Part shown: one piece after another, positions 29,701 through 40,860 of the stretch
How the letters are laid out: every line of letters begins with the position of its first letter
Numbering within the stretch: the stretch's first letter is position 1
Assembly: GCA_963733145.1 (NCBI GenBank)
Contig: CAVTCJ010000008.1
Span: 62,001 to 126,000, forward strand
Direction of reading: 5' to 3'
DNA length: 64,000 nucleotides
Source: JAHIKV01 sp963733145
Lineage (GTDB): Bacteria; Planctomycetota; Planctomycetia; Pirellulales; Thermoguttaceae
The notes under the pieces: generated by a model
Told to the model about the DNA's origin: nothing
What the model saw: only the letters and a program-made list of their open reading frames with translations
Database searches by the model: none
Translations under genes and position numbers: made by a program

Positions 29701-32059
29701 TACGGCGGCAACGGCACGCTGGATATCTACAACGGCGGAAGTGTCGCCAACACGATTGGGTACATCGGCCAAAAAGACGGCTCGACGAGCACCGTCACGG
29801 TGGACCATTCGACCTGGACCAACAGCGACGATCTGTTTGTGGGCTTCTACGGCCACGGCGCCCTGCACGTGCTGAACGGCGCACACGTCAACAACGCGGA
29901 CGCCTACGTGGGCGCCCAAACGGGCACCGGCGCCGTCACGGTGGATCACGCGACCTGGACCAACGCCCAGCTCTATGTGGGCTCGGGTAATATCGGTACG
30001 CTGGATGCTTTCAACGGCGCAAGCATCACAGCCACGCGCTCGTTCATCGGGAACGTCGCCGGCTCGACCGGCGCCGCCACGGTGGACAACTCGACGTGGA
30101 GCAACAGTGGCAATTTCTATGTGGGCTACAGCGGCAACGGCACGCTGGACATCAGAAACGGCGGAGTGGTCAGCAATGTCGACGCGCATATCGGCACGAA
30201 TGTCAATCTGGGCACCCCCGCCGTGGGCGCCGTCACGGTGGACGCCTCGACCTGGACCAACAGCGGTGATCTCTACGTGGGCAACGCTGGACACGGCACG
30301 CTGGACATCACCAACGGTGCCAGTGTCAGCAACGTCAATGCGTTTCTCGCCTACGACACAGATTCAACGGCCGCCGTCACGGTGGACGGCTCGACCTGGA
30401 CCAGCAGCGGTGGTCTGATCGTGGGCGACACCGGTAACGCCACGCTCGACGTTCTGCACGGCGCCGTGGTCAGCGACACCAATGGAAAGATCGCTAACAT
30501 CGCCAACTCGACGGGCACTATGACCGTGGACGGCTCAACCTGGACTAACAGCGTCTACCTGTTCGTCGGCGACTCCGGCCACGGGACGCTGAACATTTAC
30601 AATGGTGCCAGTGTCAGCAGCGAATATGCTTTCATTGGCATGGCGCTAAACGCAACGGGCGTGGTCACGGTGGACGCTTCGACCTGGATTAACAGCGAAG
30701 ACCTGAGGGTGGGCGACTTTGGCAGCGCCACGCTGGACATTCAGCACGGCGCTGTCGTCAGCGATCACAATGCCGGCGTCACTGCCCTAACGGCCCTGGC
30801 GAACGTGGTCACGGTGGACGCCGCGACCTGGACCAACAGCGGCGATCTCACTCTGGGATTCGGCGGTCAAGGCACCAGTGCCCTGAGCATCAAAAATGGC
30901 GGAAGCGTTGATGACGTTACCGGCTACATCGGTCAGAACGCCGTCTCGACCGGCGCCGTCACGGTGGACGACTCGACCTGGACCAACAGCGGCGATCTCT
31001 ATGTGGGCTACAGCGGCAACGGCACGCTGGGCATCACACATGGCGGTATGGTCAGCAACGCCGCCGCGCATATCGGCACGAATGTCAATCTGGGCACCCC
31101 CGCCGTGGGCGCCGTCACAGTGGACAATTCGACCTGGACCAACAGCGGCGATCTCTATGTGGGCGAGGCCGGCGTCGGCATAGTGAACATCGACAACCGC
31201 GCCAGCATCAGCGACGTTTCTGCATACATCGGGAACTCCCAGTTCTCCAGCGGCGCCGTCGCGGTGGACACCTCGACTTGGACCAACAGCGGCGACTTGA
31301 CGGTAGGTGTCTTCGGCCGCGGCCAGTTGGACATTTACAACGCTTTGGTGGAAGTCGGCGGCGACACGTTTGTCGCCCGCAACGCCGGCAGCACGGGGTT
31401 GATCAATCTCCGCAGCGGCACGCTCAAGACGCGCTCGCTCTCGCTGGGGGGCGTGCCCACTCGCCTCAGCCTGGACCGGCGGCACGCTCTGGCTTACGGG
31501 TGACGCGATTAGCGACACCGGCGACCTGGTCGTCCCCGCGGCCGGCGTGCTCAAGGGCATCGGCACCATCGGCGGCAACGTCACGGTCGTCCCCGGCGGC
31601 GTGATCGCCCCGGGCAACAGCCCCGGCACGCTCAACGTCACCGGCGACCTGGACAACCAGGGGACGCTGGAATTCCAGATCGCCGGCACCGGCCCCGGCC
31701 AGTTCGACGTGCTCAACGTGAGCGGCACGTTCGCCGCCGGCGGCATCATCGCCCTGATCCTCGACGGCTACACTCCGGCCGCCGGCGACAGCTTCCAGTT
31801 CATGAGTTTCGGCGCCTTCATCGACAACGGCTACAGCTTCGACCTCAGCCAGGCGGCGCTGCCCGGCGGCATGACCTGGGACCTGTCCGGTTTCAGCACC
31901 ACCGGCGGGATCAATCTTGTTCCGGAGCCGGGGACGCTGGCTCTGGCGGCGCTGGGCGCGCTGGGCGTGCTGCTGTGCCCCTCGTGGCGGCGCCGTGCGT
32001 CGGCGCCAGGCGGATTCCCCGCGGCAATGGTTCGATCACGCCAACGGATACGTTCATGA
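26741..32059 (+). pseudogene. Large T5SS/PEP-CTERM-repeat protein with PEP-CTERM tail, several frameshifts
   Basis: A secreted repeat protein of about 1,770 residues. After a signal (RAGGMIVLGVIVGLTPAAHAG) come some 35-40 units of about 40 residues of the type VDNSTWTNSGDLYVGYSGNG then TLDIRNGGVVSN, which match the T5SS/PEP-CTERM-associated repeat (TIGR04393) and should form a long beta-solenoid. The tail has GTLNVTGDLDNQGTLEFQI, a region typical before PEP-CTERM, and ends VPEPGTLALAALGALGVLL with arginines. Frame breaks near 28310, 28517, 28970 and 31490. At 28517 and 28970 other copies of the same repeat within this gene have one more base and stay in frame, so those two are single-base losses. 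Start 26741 or 26762. Confidence 0.8.
28526..30300 (+). repeat. Tandem super-repeat of about 725 bases inside the T5SS/PEP-CTERM-repeat gene
   Basis: The landmark ctatgtgggctcgggtaata recurs near 28524, 29248 and 29973, a period of about 725 bases (242 codons). The second and third copies are almost identical over long stretches, so the block expanded recently. The third copy is incomplete and runs into single-type repeats after about 30300. Confidence 0.85.
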
Positions 32060-33580
32060 AAGCCAAGTTCCATACTTCGGCGGCGGTGTTCAATGCAATC
32101 GGGCTGGAAGGTGAGAACACTGTGAGAACTCCCATTTTGCAGATGCGAATGACGACCTCTTTTCTGCTGAGCGCCTTGCTGTTGGTCGTCTGCCCCCGGG
32201 CGGACGCGGAGGTCACCGGCACGACCGGCGGCGGTCAACCGCTCGGAAACGTTCAGCCGTCGTTGGCCTTGAATTACATCGTGCGCACCGACCCCAGTTC
32301 GACCGAACTCGGCCGGGTCAGTCTTTTCGCCGGTGCTTTCCGCGTACCGGCGGGCTGGTCGCTGGCCGAGGGTCAGGTCCTGAACATCGCCGACAATCCG
32401 GCCCTGTACGGCGTGCTGGGCAACACGTATGGGGGCGATGGTGTCAACACGTTCGCCTTGCCGGACCTGCGCGGGCGCACCGCCATCGGTCAAGGCCAAG
32501 GCCCCGGCTTGACCAACCAACTCCTGGGCGAAGCAACCGGCGTGGAAGAGGTCGCTTTGACTAAGGACCAGCTGCCCGCACACGCTCACGGGCTGCCCGC
32601 CGGCGGCATGACCGACGGCACAGGCGGGGGCCAACCCTTCCAGAACATGCAGCCGTCACTGGCTTTGAACTACACGTTGACCACGAATGGGTTCTTTCCT
32701 TCCGCCGAAGGCGGCAGCGGCAGCGGCACATTTATCGGCGAGATCAGAATGAACGCCGGGCCGAACGACCCGCCATACCGGGTATCGGCAACAGGGCAGT
32801 TGCTGTTGGTCGCTCATAACACAATTCTTTATCCGATTCTCGGAGGAAACCGATACGGCGGCGACGGTGTGTCGACGATCGCCGCGCCGGACCTCCGCGG
32901 CCGCGCACCAATCGGCGTTGGACAAGGCCCCGGATTGACCGATCGCACGCTGGCGGAATTGTCCGGCATCGAACAGGTGATACTGAGCGAAGACCAGCTT
33001 CCCGCCCACACCCATTCCCTTCCCGCCGGGGGCATGACAGACCCTGCGGGCGGCGACCAGCCTTTCGACAACATGCAACCGGTGCTGGGGCTGCACTACA
33101 TGTTTGCCACCCTCGGTTTGTTTCCCAGCTCGGACGGGCCTGGCACGGATGACACGATGCTCAGCCAGATCACCTTGTTTGCCGGTGACTACGCCGCCTG
33201 GCGGCTGGATGTTCGCCGAAGGGCAGATTCTGTCGATCGTCCAGTACCAGCCCCTGTTCAGTCTGCTGGGCACGACCTACGGCGGCAACGGCACGACGAC
33301 TTTCGCCCTGCCCGACTTGCGCGGCCGCGTCGCCGTCGGCGCCGGGCAAGGACCGGGGTTGAGCGACTGGCATCTGGGCCAGAGCAGTGGCGTCGAGCAA
33401 TCGATATTGACCGAAGACCAACTGCCGGCTCACAGCCATGCCTACGTTCCCGAGCCGGCCACGGGCACGCTCCTGCTGATCGGCTTGGCGGGGTTGGCGA
33501 CGCGGCGAAGGTTGGCCCGATGGCACTTGCTTTTCCGGGAGCAATTTCAACCCCGGCGGGAATGGCCCACTGAACATTGA
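32056..33580 (+). pseudogene. Phage tail-collar-like protein (three collar units) with PEP-CTERM tail, one frameshift
   Basis: Three repeats each resemble the tail-collar domain of microcystin-dependent proteins: WSLAEGQVLNIADNPALYGV, TYGGDGVNTFALPDLRGR and AIGQGQGPGL, ending with a QLPAHAHGLPAGGM block. The third unit breaks at about 33205 and resumes as WMFAEGQILSIVQYQPLFSL to a stop at 33580. The C-terminus is VPEPATGTLLLIGLAGLA plus RRR, a PEP-CTERM signal. The ATG at 32056 overlaps the previous stop as ATGA; a start at 32143 (MRMTTSFLLSALLLVV) gives a cleaner signal peptide, and I cannot decide between them. Confidence 0.75.
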
Positions 33581-33590
33581 CGGTTCCATC

Positions 33591-34686
33591 ATGCAAACGG
33601 CAAGAGATACGAGAATCCAGATCAATGCAGTTGCAGTGGTGATACTACTGTGCGCCGCTGCCGCGCACGCCGATAACATCATCGTCGGCACCGACACCGG
33701 CGGCGCCCGGGTCAAGGAATACGATGGCGTCACCATCGGCCTCACCCGCGACTTCATCGCCTACCCCGGATTCACCGGCGGCGTCCGCGTGGCGGCGGGC
33801 GACGTCAACGGCGATGGCGTCAACGACATCATCACCGGCGCGGGACCCGGTGGCGTCGGCGGGCACGTCAAAGTCTTCGACGGCGCCAGCGCCGCCTTGA
33901 TTAACTCCTTCTTTGCCTATGACGGCTTCGCCGGCGGCGTCTTTGTGGCAACCGGCGACGTCAACGGCGACGGCATCGACGACATCGTCACCGGCGCCGA
34001 CGCCGGCAGCGTCGGCGGACACGTCAAGGTCTTCGACGGCGACAACGGCGCTTTGCTGCGGTCCTTCTTCGCCTACCCCGGATTCACCGGCGGCGTGCGC
34101 GTCGCGACCGGCGATTTCAACGGCGATGGCATCGCTGACATCATTGCCGGCGCGGGACCCGGCGGCGTCGGCGGGCAGATCAAAGTCTTCGACGGCGCCA
34201 ATGGTGCCTTGATTAACTCCTTCTTTGCCTATGACGGCTTCGCCGGCGGCGTCTTTGTGGCGGCCGGCGACGTCAACGGCGACGGCATCGACGACATCGT
34301 CACCGGCGCCGATGCCGGCGCCCCGGCGCAAGTCAAAGTGTTCGACGGCGACAACCTCGCCTTGCTGCGGTCCTTCCTCGCCTACCCCGGTTTCACCGGC
34401 GGCGTGCGCGTCGCGACCGGCGATTTCAACGGCGACGGCATCGACGACATCATTGCCGGCGCCGGGCCGGGCAGGCTCGCAGGTCAAAGTAATCGACGGC
34501 GCCGCCAACGGCCAACTGCTAAACAGCTTCATCGCCTACCCGAGTTACACCGGCGGCACCTTCGTCGCCGACGTTCCCGAACCATCCACTGCAACGCTCG
34601 TAATGCTGTCCGGACTGTTACTGGTTTGCAGGCGCGGTCGTTGGCTCCACTTATCCGGATGGCAAAAGCAGTGGCGGGCGAAATAA
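33591..34686 (+). pseudogene. FG-GAP/VCBS-type repeat protein with PEP-CTERM tail, one frameshift
   Basis: A signal peptide (INAVAVVILLCAAAAHAD) is followed by five beta-propeller-type repeats with the calcium-loop consensus GDVNGDGxxDIxTGAGPG and a VKVFDGxxxALxxSFFAY segment; they alternate as two related types. The frame shifts at about 34478, where GAGPG in one frame is continued by GSQVKVIDGAANGQLLNSF in another, ending with VPEPSTATLVMLSGLLLV and an RRGR tail, a PEP-CTERM signal. It ends the run of four PEP-CTERM genes. Such proteins are usually extracellular or surface-bound; no ligand can be named. Confidence 0.78.
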
Positions 34687-34723
34687 TCAAAGAAGGGTTC
34701 GGCGAGTTCCGGACCGGGTGGCC

Positions 34724-34847
34724 CTAGTGCCTCAACTGACCTCGGTTGACACGTTGGGTGCCACTGCTGGCTTGTCCAGCAGTGCGGGAAACACAGTTGG
34801 ACAAGCCAACCGTGGCACCCGTCAATTCAGCCCGGTTGAGGCACTAG
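34724..34847. repeat. MITE-like palindromic element (CTAGTGCCTCAAC ends)
   Basis: A 124-base unit with perfect 13-base inverted ends (ctagtgcctcaac and gttgaggcactag). Inside, ggtgccactgctggcttgtcc pairs with ggacaagccaaccgtggcacc imperfectly. It carries no gene and is probably mobilised in trans. Confidence 0.85.
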
Positions 34848-35657
34848 GCGGTTGCCCGCCAGGGGCTCCCACGAACTAGCCATCTTGTCTAAACTACGTC
34901 CCATGATGAATCAACGTGGATCGGAGTCTGGGGAGTAAAAATAGAGTCACGCCATCGGATGACTATCAGTGCCAACCGTTACGTAAAGACTACTTATTAT
35001 CGACCGGGCTTGATGTTAACCCGCCAGTCATCATTTCGCGCACCAAAAATGAATGCCTCCGAGTTAACAGCCCAAAGCCCTTTGGCAGTTAACTCGTCAG
35101 TCGCAGTTGCGCTACGGATTGCTTTCGTTTTGAGGGCTACCGAAAGGGACTCGAAACCTGCAACATCTTGCTCTACAAATACTTCCGTCATTTGTCTCTG
35201 CGCATTGTTACGAAGAGGGTTGCGAACGGGGAGCTTTTGGTAAAATAGCGAATCTATCCGCCAATCCAGTTAACGCCCGTCGCCGAGAGTTCGGCCGCCG
35301 GGCTTTTTGCGTTTAACCGCCTTTCTGGCAAGCACTTACGCCAATTCTCTTGTTGGCTCAAGAATCTCTGTTTCGAGAGAGACAGAATAGGGTCCGAAAG
35401 GAACCCCTATGGTTCCTTCCGGCCCCTATAATTTTGCTCTCGAAATCTCCAAATCTCTGGTTAACACCCCCCCCGCGAGTTAACAAGCCGGTTGGCAGCG
35501 AGACCCGAACGCAACCCGGCGAACAGCGGCGATTCGCGGGCGACGATCGATCATGTACAATGTCGGTCTTCGGGTAGAAGACGCCAACAAACGCAAGCGG
35601 CCATGACCACATTACCCTTTCCACAGTTCACGCCACCGGCGCAAGCGTTGGGAGAAG
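34848..35657. other. Intergenic region without a supported gene
   Basis: About 800 bases of lower G+C. Short open frames here lack protein-like composition. It contains the palindrome at 35371-35445 and several gagttaac motifs (35058, 35478), otherwise nothing I can assign. Confidence 0.5.
35371..35445. repeat. Nested palindrome, possible cruciform element
   Basis: An outer pair tttcgagag/ctctcgaaa (35371-35379 and 35437-35445) encloses an inner hairpin whose 19-base arms (35387-35405 and 35411-35429) pair with a few mismatches. No T-run follows, so it is not a classic terminator. Confidence 0.6.
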
Positions 35658-35831
35658 GTGCCCGACTGGGCGCGAGAGAAGATTTTGGAAACCGTTTGGT
35701 GTGGAAACTGCCTGACGGGCACTCCGATACAACTGCGTTCCGGGAGGATGGAAGATAAGTGCCTGCTGTTGGAAGGCACCTGCAAGATATGCGGCAACGA
35801 AGTTGTTCGCCTGATTGAACCCGAGGAATGA
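35658..35831 (+). CDS. Short zinc-ribbon protein, probably 5' truncated
   Basis: The 57 residues hold two CxxC pairs (TVWCGNCLTGT and TCKICGNEV), which should bind one zinc ion, between VPDWAREKILE and VVRLIEPEE. I recognise this only as a small planctomycete zinc-ribbon type of unknown role. A GTG at 35658 is the only plausible start in frame; the frame is open for about 18 codons upstream but starts from a stop with no start codon, so the original N-terminus may be lost or shifted. Confidence 0.45.
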   Translation: MPDWAREKILETVWCGNCLTGTPIQLRSGRMEDKCLLLEGTCKICGNEVVRLIEPEE

Positions 35832-35904
35832 CAGCCCGCCCGCCTCAACCCGAAGCCTGTGCTGCGACAGCGGGAAGAACCGCAAGATTGATCGGAGGAA
35901 CTGG

Positions 35905-37427
35905 ATGTCCAAGAAACAGCAGATCACGCATTTCCCCGAGCGGATGATATTCGTGTTCCTGGTGATGCTGTTCGCCGGCTGCGGTCGAAACGATGCTGAT
36001 CGTTCGGGATCGGAGGCGCCGAGCCCGGTCTCCGCAGAGGCCCCGGTCGGCAAGCCCTCCTCCGGCGGACCGTTGGAGGGCTCCCCGGTTTCCGGCACGC
36101 CGTACCTGGTCATTCCCTTGAAGGACGCGGATTACTATTGGAACCACAATTCGACAGCCGATTCCGCGACCTGCGGAGGACTGCTGGCCCTGGGCGACGC
36201 CAACCGCGACGGCCACACCGACGTCGTCGTCGCACTGCACCGCAAACGCGGCGGCTCCGCGGCGGAACAGACATGGATCGAGGCCTACAGCGGCAAGGAC
36301 GGCGCGCTGCTCTGGCAGGTTCAAGGGAAATACGACAGAACGGCCCGAGACCAGAGCTACCGCCTCGGCGCCGTGGCCCTGGTCGCCGATTTCAACGGCG
36401 ACGGCGTCCGAGACGTCTATTGCCAGGACTCCAATTCCCATCAATCAGTCCTCTTGTTTTCCGGCCGCGATGGTCAATTGCTGGGCGCTATCGCACGGAT
36501 CGGCACAGCGTGTTTGCCCACCCGTTCCGCTGTCAGGACCATAATGGGGACGGGGTGCCCGACTTCGTATTTCCAGCCCGGCGGCGCAGTGCGAAAGACG
36601 AACGCTCGCTGGGGGTCGAGGTTTTTTCAGGCAAGGACCTCTCGTTATTATTGCGGCGTGACGACATCTGGCCGGAAGCCACCGGATTGTTCAGCGGCTG
36701 GGTCCTGCCGGTGTTCCACGACGTCAACGGCGATGGCACCGCGGACTGCCTTTTCCGCCGTCCGTTGTCGAAAGACAGCCGCGAGCCGCGTTACCTGTTC
36801 GAGATGGCGGTGCTGTCGGGCACGGACTTCTCGATACTCAAGCGATTTCAGACTGATTGGCCCCGCGTTCACGCCGACACGAGCTATGCCAAGTCGGCGG
36901 ACCTGAACGGCGATGGGGTGGGAGACTTCCTGATGGCGTCCGCCGCCGGTGCCGGAGAGGACGGTCAAACCAGTCTCTTGCGCGCGGTTTCGGCCGCCAA
37001 TGGGGCCGTGCTTTGGCAGGTCTCGGGCGACCGGTTGCCTGGCGGGAGCCGACGTTTCGCCGTGGACGCCAAGACCCGCAAGAGGACCGAACTGTCGTCC
37101 GACGTAGAGTTTGGCTCGGCAGTGTCCAGCACGCCGGACCTCAATGGTGACGGAATCGGCGACGTGGTCACCCCGGCGCTCGCAGTGGTCGAGGGGAAAT
37201 CGCGGCAGTCGGTGCTGGTCTTCTCCGGTCGAGATGGCAAGCTTCTGGCTACGCTGCATCCGGGCAAAGGACAAGGCCGCCTTATGTCCCGCAAGACGCA
37301 GATGACTTTGCTGGACTCGGCCGGCGCCGACCGTGGGCCGGGTGTGGCCGTAGCTGCCCGGGACGCTGACGGAACAGGTTCTATTTCGGTGGAAATCTTC
37401 GCCCTTCCGCAATGGGGTCCGAGGTGA
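35905..37427 (+). pseudogene. FG-GAP repeat lipoprotein, one frameshift
   Basis: The start at 35905 follows atcggaggaact and opens a lipoprotein signal with lipobox LFAGC. The mature protein has repeated beta-propeller blades, each with a calcium loop of the DFNGDGVRDV, DVNGDGTADC, DLNGDGVGDF or DLNGDGIGDV type followed by FSGRDGxLL or YSGKDGALL. This is the integrin-like FG-GAP/VCBS layout of surface proteins. At about 36510 the frame changes; the second half resumes with CQDHNGDGVPDFVFPARRR and runs to 37427. A one-base error would restore a single 507-residue protein. It overlaps the next gene. Confidence 0.75.
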
Positions 37428-37807
37428 ATGCCGTGGTGCATCTCGCCGGATGGCTGATGATCGTGCTGGGCGGCGCGGTGCTGTTTGCCGCGTTTCCCGG
37501 ACGCTACGGCAGTGCTGCAATGCTGCCTGGCTTGATCGGCGCCGCCGGTCTGCCGTTCGGCCTGGGTTTCCTCGCCTTCCAATACGTCGTGGCAGCGCAT
37601 TTTCGTAAGGCCAAGGTGCTGTGGCTGGTCACGGCTCTGTTCGCTTTCGGCGCTCTGCTGAGTATTGTCGGCCGCGCGATCGACCTTCACGGCTTCTGCG
37701 CCGAGCACGGCATTTCCTACGCCGAATATGTCCTGTGCGGCGGAGCTTGCGCAAGCGGGCTCGGACTAGGGATCGCGATAGTCCGCGGCTGGGTCTACGA
37801 CGATTGA
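37412..37807 (+). CDS. Small four-span membrane protein
   Basis: I do not recognise a family. The 131-residue protein has four hydrophobic segments (LAGWLMIVLGGAVLFAAF, MLPGLIGAAGLPFGLGFLAF, LWLVTALFAFGALLSIVG and a last one around CGGACASGLGLGIAIV). The ATG at 37412 overlaps the previous gene by 16 bases; a GTG at 37424 would overlap its stop as GTGA and is an equally good start. The overlap suggests coupling with the FG-GAP lipoprotein, perhaps as a membrane partner. Confidence 0.6.
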   Translation: MGSEVNAVVHLAGWLMIVLGGAVLFAAFPGRYGSAAMLPGLIGAAGLPFGLGFLAFQYVVAAHFRKAKVLWLVTALFAFGALLSIVGRAIDLHGFCAEHGISYAEYVLCGGACASGLGLGIAIVRGWVYDD

Positions 37808-37910
37808 CGCTGCGACAGAGGGAGGGGAACGTCCGATTCTTGGCTGGAATCGCTCGCTAGCGCCCCCGGCAGAACACCTTCTTTCGTCACCTCGCCCTCG
37901 CACCGGGTAC

Positions 37911-40839
37911 GCCACGGCGTCGGCCGTGTGGTACGATGGGCTGGGACGCACCATGGCCTCGGTCAACTACGGCCGCGAGGACGTCGATTCGGGCCTGACG
38001 CACTACTTCTTCCACGGCACGAGCGGCACGGACGCCGGCGGCAACTACGCGGCTGGCGACTTGATCGACGTGGACCGCGATGGCATTCCGGACGCCGCCC
38101 AGGCCGCGCATCCCTCGCCGGACTCGTCTGACGACTACATCGTCTCGCTGACCGACTACGATTCGGCTGGCCGGGCGTACAAAACCACCGACAACCTCGG
38201 CCGCGAGAACTGGACCATCTACGACGCCCTCGGCCGGACGGTTAAAACCATTCAGAATTACGACGACGGCGTGGTCGATGAAACCGACCTCGACTGCGAC
38301 TCGACGGTCGAGTACGAATACGATTCCGCCGGCTGGCTCGTGACGATGATCGCCATGAACGCCAAGGGCGACGACTCCGACCCGAACAACGAGAACGTCG
38401 AGCCGCAGGCGACCAAGTATCTCTACGAATCCGAGGTCAATCCGTCGTGGCAGACGGCCGCGGTCTATCCCGACTGCGACCGACACGCTCTCGCAAGACG
38501 GCACGACGAAGGTCTGGACCATCACGACCGACTTGGGCGACCACGTTTCGACCACCTACGACCGCCTGGGCCGCACCGTCACCACGACCGACCAGCGGGG
38601 CGTCGAGCATACGTATCTATATGACGACGCCGGGCGGCTGGCCCACGATTGCGTTACCGATCTTGGCTCCAGCGGGCATCGTGGACGACGCAATCCTCCG
38701 CATATCAACGACTTACGACGACATCGGCCGCGTCCATGCCGTGACCAGCTACGACGACGCCGACCCCGGCGAGGGCAGCGTGGTCAACGAAGTCCAGTAC
38801 GCCTACGACGGTTGGGGCAACCTCATCGAGGAGTGGCAAGCCCACGACGGCGCGGTTGACACGCAAAACACGCCCGCCGTACAATACACCTATCAGGACG
38901 GGGCATCCGGCAGCACGGCGAAGTACGTCCGGCTGGCGGAAGTGACTTATCCCGCCGGGCAGGCGATCGAGTACGGCTACGGCACGGCGGGCGCGGTGGA
39001 CGACATCATGTCCCGGCTGGCCACAATCGGTGACGGCACCGATACCTACGCCTCATACAAATACCTGGGCGCGGGCCGGGTCGTCGTCGAGGATTACGAG
39101 GACATCGCGGTGAAGCTGGACTACGCCGAGAACGATTTCGCCGCACTGGACCGCTTCGGCCGGGTGCTGGATCAAATCTGGACCGACTACGGCGCAGACC
39201 CGGACGTGGTGCTCGACCATTATTCTTATGAGTACGATCGCGCGGGCAATCGGGTGAGCAAATCGAACGAGTTGCACGCCGCCTTCGACGAAGTCTACGA
39301 ATATGACGCCCTCGACCGCCTCGTCTCCTCCCAGCGAGCCGACGACTACGACCAGTCTTGGACCCTCGACGGGCAAGGCAATTTCGCGGCGTTCGACGAC
39401 GACGGCGATTCGCAGTCCCGGTCCACCAACGCCGCCAACGAAATCGAGTCCATCACCGGCGGCTGGGTCACGCCCGGGTACGACGCGGCGGGCAACATGA
39501 TCTAAGGCCCGAAGTCGGGCGACGAGACGACCGGCCTGCACTACGTCCGCGACGCCTGGAACCGGCTGGTTGCGGTCTACGAGGACGACGGCGACGGCAC
39601 GTTTGAACCGGGCACGGACGACGCCCTGATTGCCGCGTATGAGTTCGACGCCGCGAATCGCCGCATCGAGAAAGTCGCTCTCCGCCTCCCACGCCCACTA
39701 CTTCTACAACAACCAGTGGCAACTCCTGGAAGAGCGGTTCTGACTCTGACGGCCCTGGCCCCTGACCTCTATCAATCAGCACGTCTTTTCGCCCGACTAC
39801 ATCGACTCGCCCATCGTCTGGCGTCACGACGCCAACGGCGACGGCGATTACGACGACCAAGGCGACCTGCTCCGCTACTACCTCTCCGACGCCAACCACA
39901 GCACGACCGCGGTTGTCGATTCCGTCACCGGCCTGGTCGTTAAGCGTTACGTCTACAACGCTTACGGCTCCCACACGGTTTACGACGCGAACTGGTCAAA
40001 CCCGACCGCCCCCAACCGCCGACGGCATCATGTACAGCGGCTACTGGCGTGACGCCGAAACCGGCAATTTTCTCGCCCGCAACCGCTTCTACAACACGGC
40101 CCTGGCGATGTGGATAAGCAGAGATCCAATCGGGTACGCTTTCGGCGACATGAATCTGTACGCCTACTGCGGTAACAGCCCTACGACGCACACCGACCCG
40201 TTGGGACTTTCTCCGTTGGACGTGCGGGTCGGTAGAATTAGGGACTTGCTGAGAGCAGGCGGTGAACAAGCAGCAGCCGAAGAGGCACTCCAGCTTTACC
40301 GCAACATTGTGGCTGGCGGCCAGATGATTGAAGGGCTGGCTGCCGCCCTCATGCAGAATTGGCTTGACGGCGCACCGAAGGACCCATACATCATTTCATC
40401 CAAGGATGTATATGGGGCAATAACGGATAGTGGGGCAGCAGCGGGCAGCAGCAGTCCCTACGAGCAGCTAAGAAGTGCTGTCTGCGGCATGAATCTTTGT
40501 GGAGAAGGCACCCTCGACAATTCGCCGTTTTCCCTGACAGCCACGAAAGGTCAATACTATCACGCATTTGGCTCGTTCTCGGCCAGTTTTTCCGGTAGAT
40601 GGAAGAGTTCGGGTGGAAAGGTCACGATGACAGGAACTTGGTCAATGTCGGACAGGTACGATTGGCATTCAGGGCTTACAGCAAATGTCGGGGGAACAGT
40701 AATCCCAGATGACTACGCTCTGTTGGTCGAGAAGTATTACGGCGCTAAGCCATTCAACGAAGTGGGGTCTTGGTTTGGGACGCTGGAGTTCGATTGTTCC
40801 AGTGGAGGTTCGCAAGGCTCGGGGGGAACTGGACGATAA
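37911..40839 (+). pseudogene. RHS/YD-repeat protein with a variable C-terminal domain, broken in several places
   Basis: YD-repeat sequence runs throughout (WYDGLGRTMASVNYG, IYDALGRTVKT, YEYDSAGWLVT, TYDRLGRTVTTTD, YAYDGWGNLIEEW, YEYDALDRLVSS). The RHS core follows: YSGYWRDAETGNFLARNRFY, SRDPIGYAFGDMNLYAYCG and the boundary HTDPLGL at about 40200. After it comes a 210-residue unrelated domain (YRNIVAGGQMIEGL, YYHAFGSFSASFSGRW, GTWSMSDRYDWHSGL), laid out as in polymorphic toxins. Frame breaks lie near 38475, 38655, 39690 and 40015, with a stop at 39503. The 5' end is missing: no start or signal is seen before 37911. From 39913 to the stop one frame is nearly open. Confidence 0.75.
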
Positions 40840-40860
40840 ATAACGAATGAGAGGCAAGCC

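Noticed and set aside
28822..30294. Open frame of 490 codons opposite the solenoid repeats
   Set aside because: It repeats with the same period as the sense gene, so it is only its mirror.
40200..40839. Assigning the RHS C-terminal domain to a known nuclease, deaminase or ADP-ribosylating toxin
   Set aside because: No HNH, no HxE-type deaminase site and no other recognisable catalytic motif could be found by eye.
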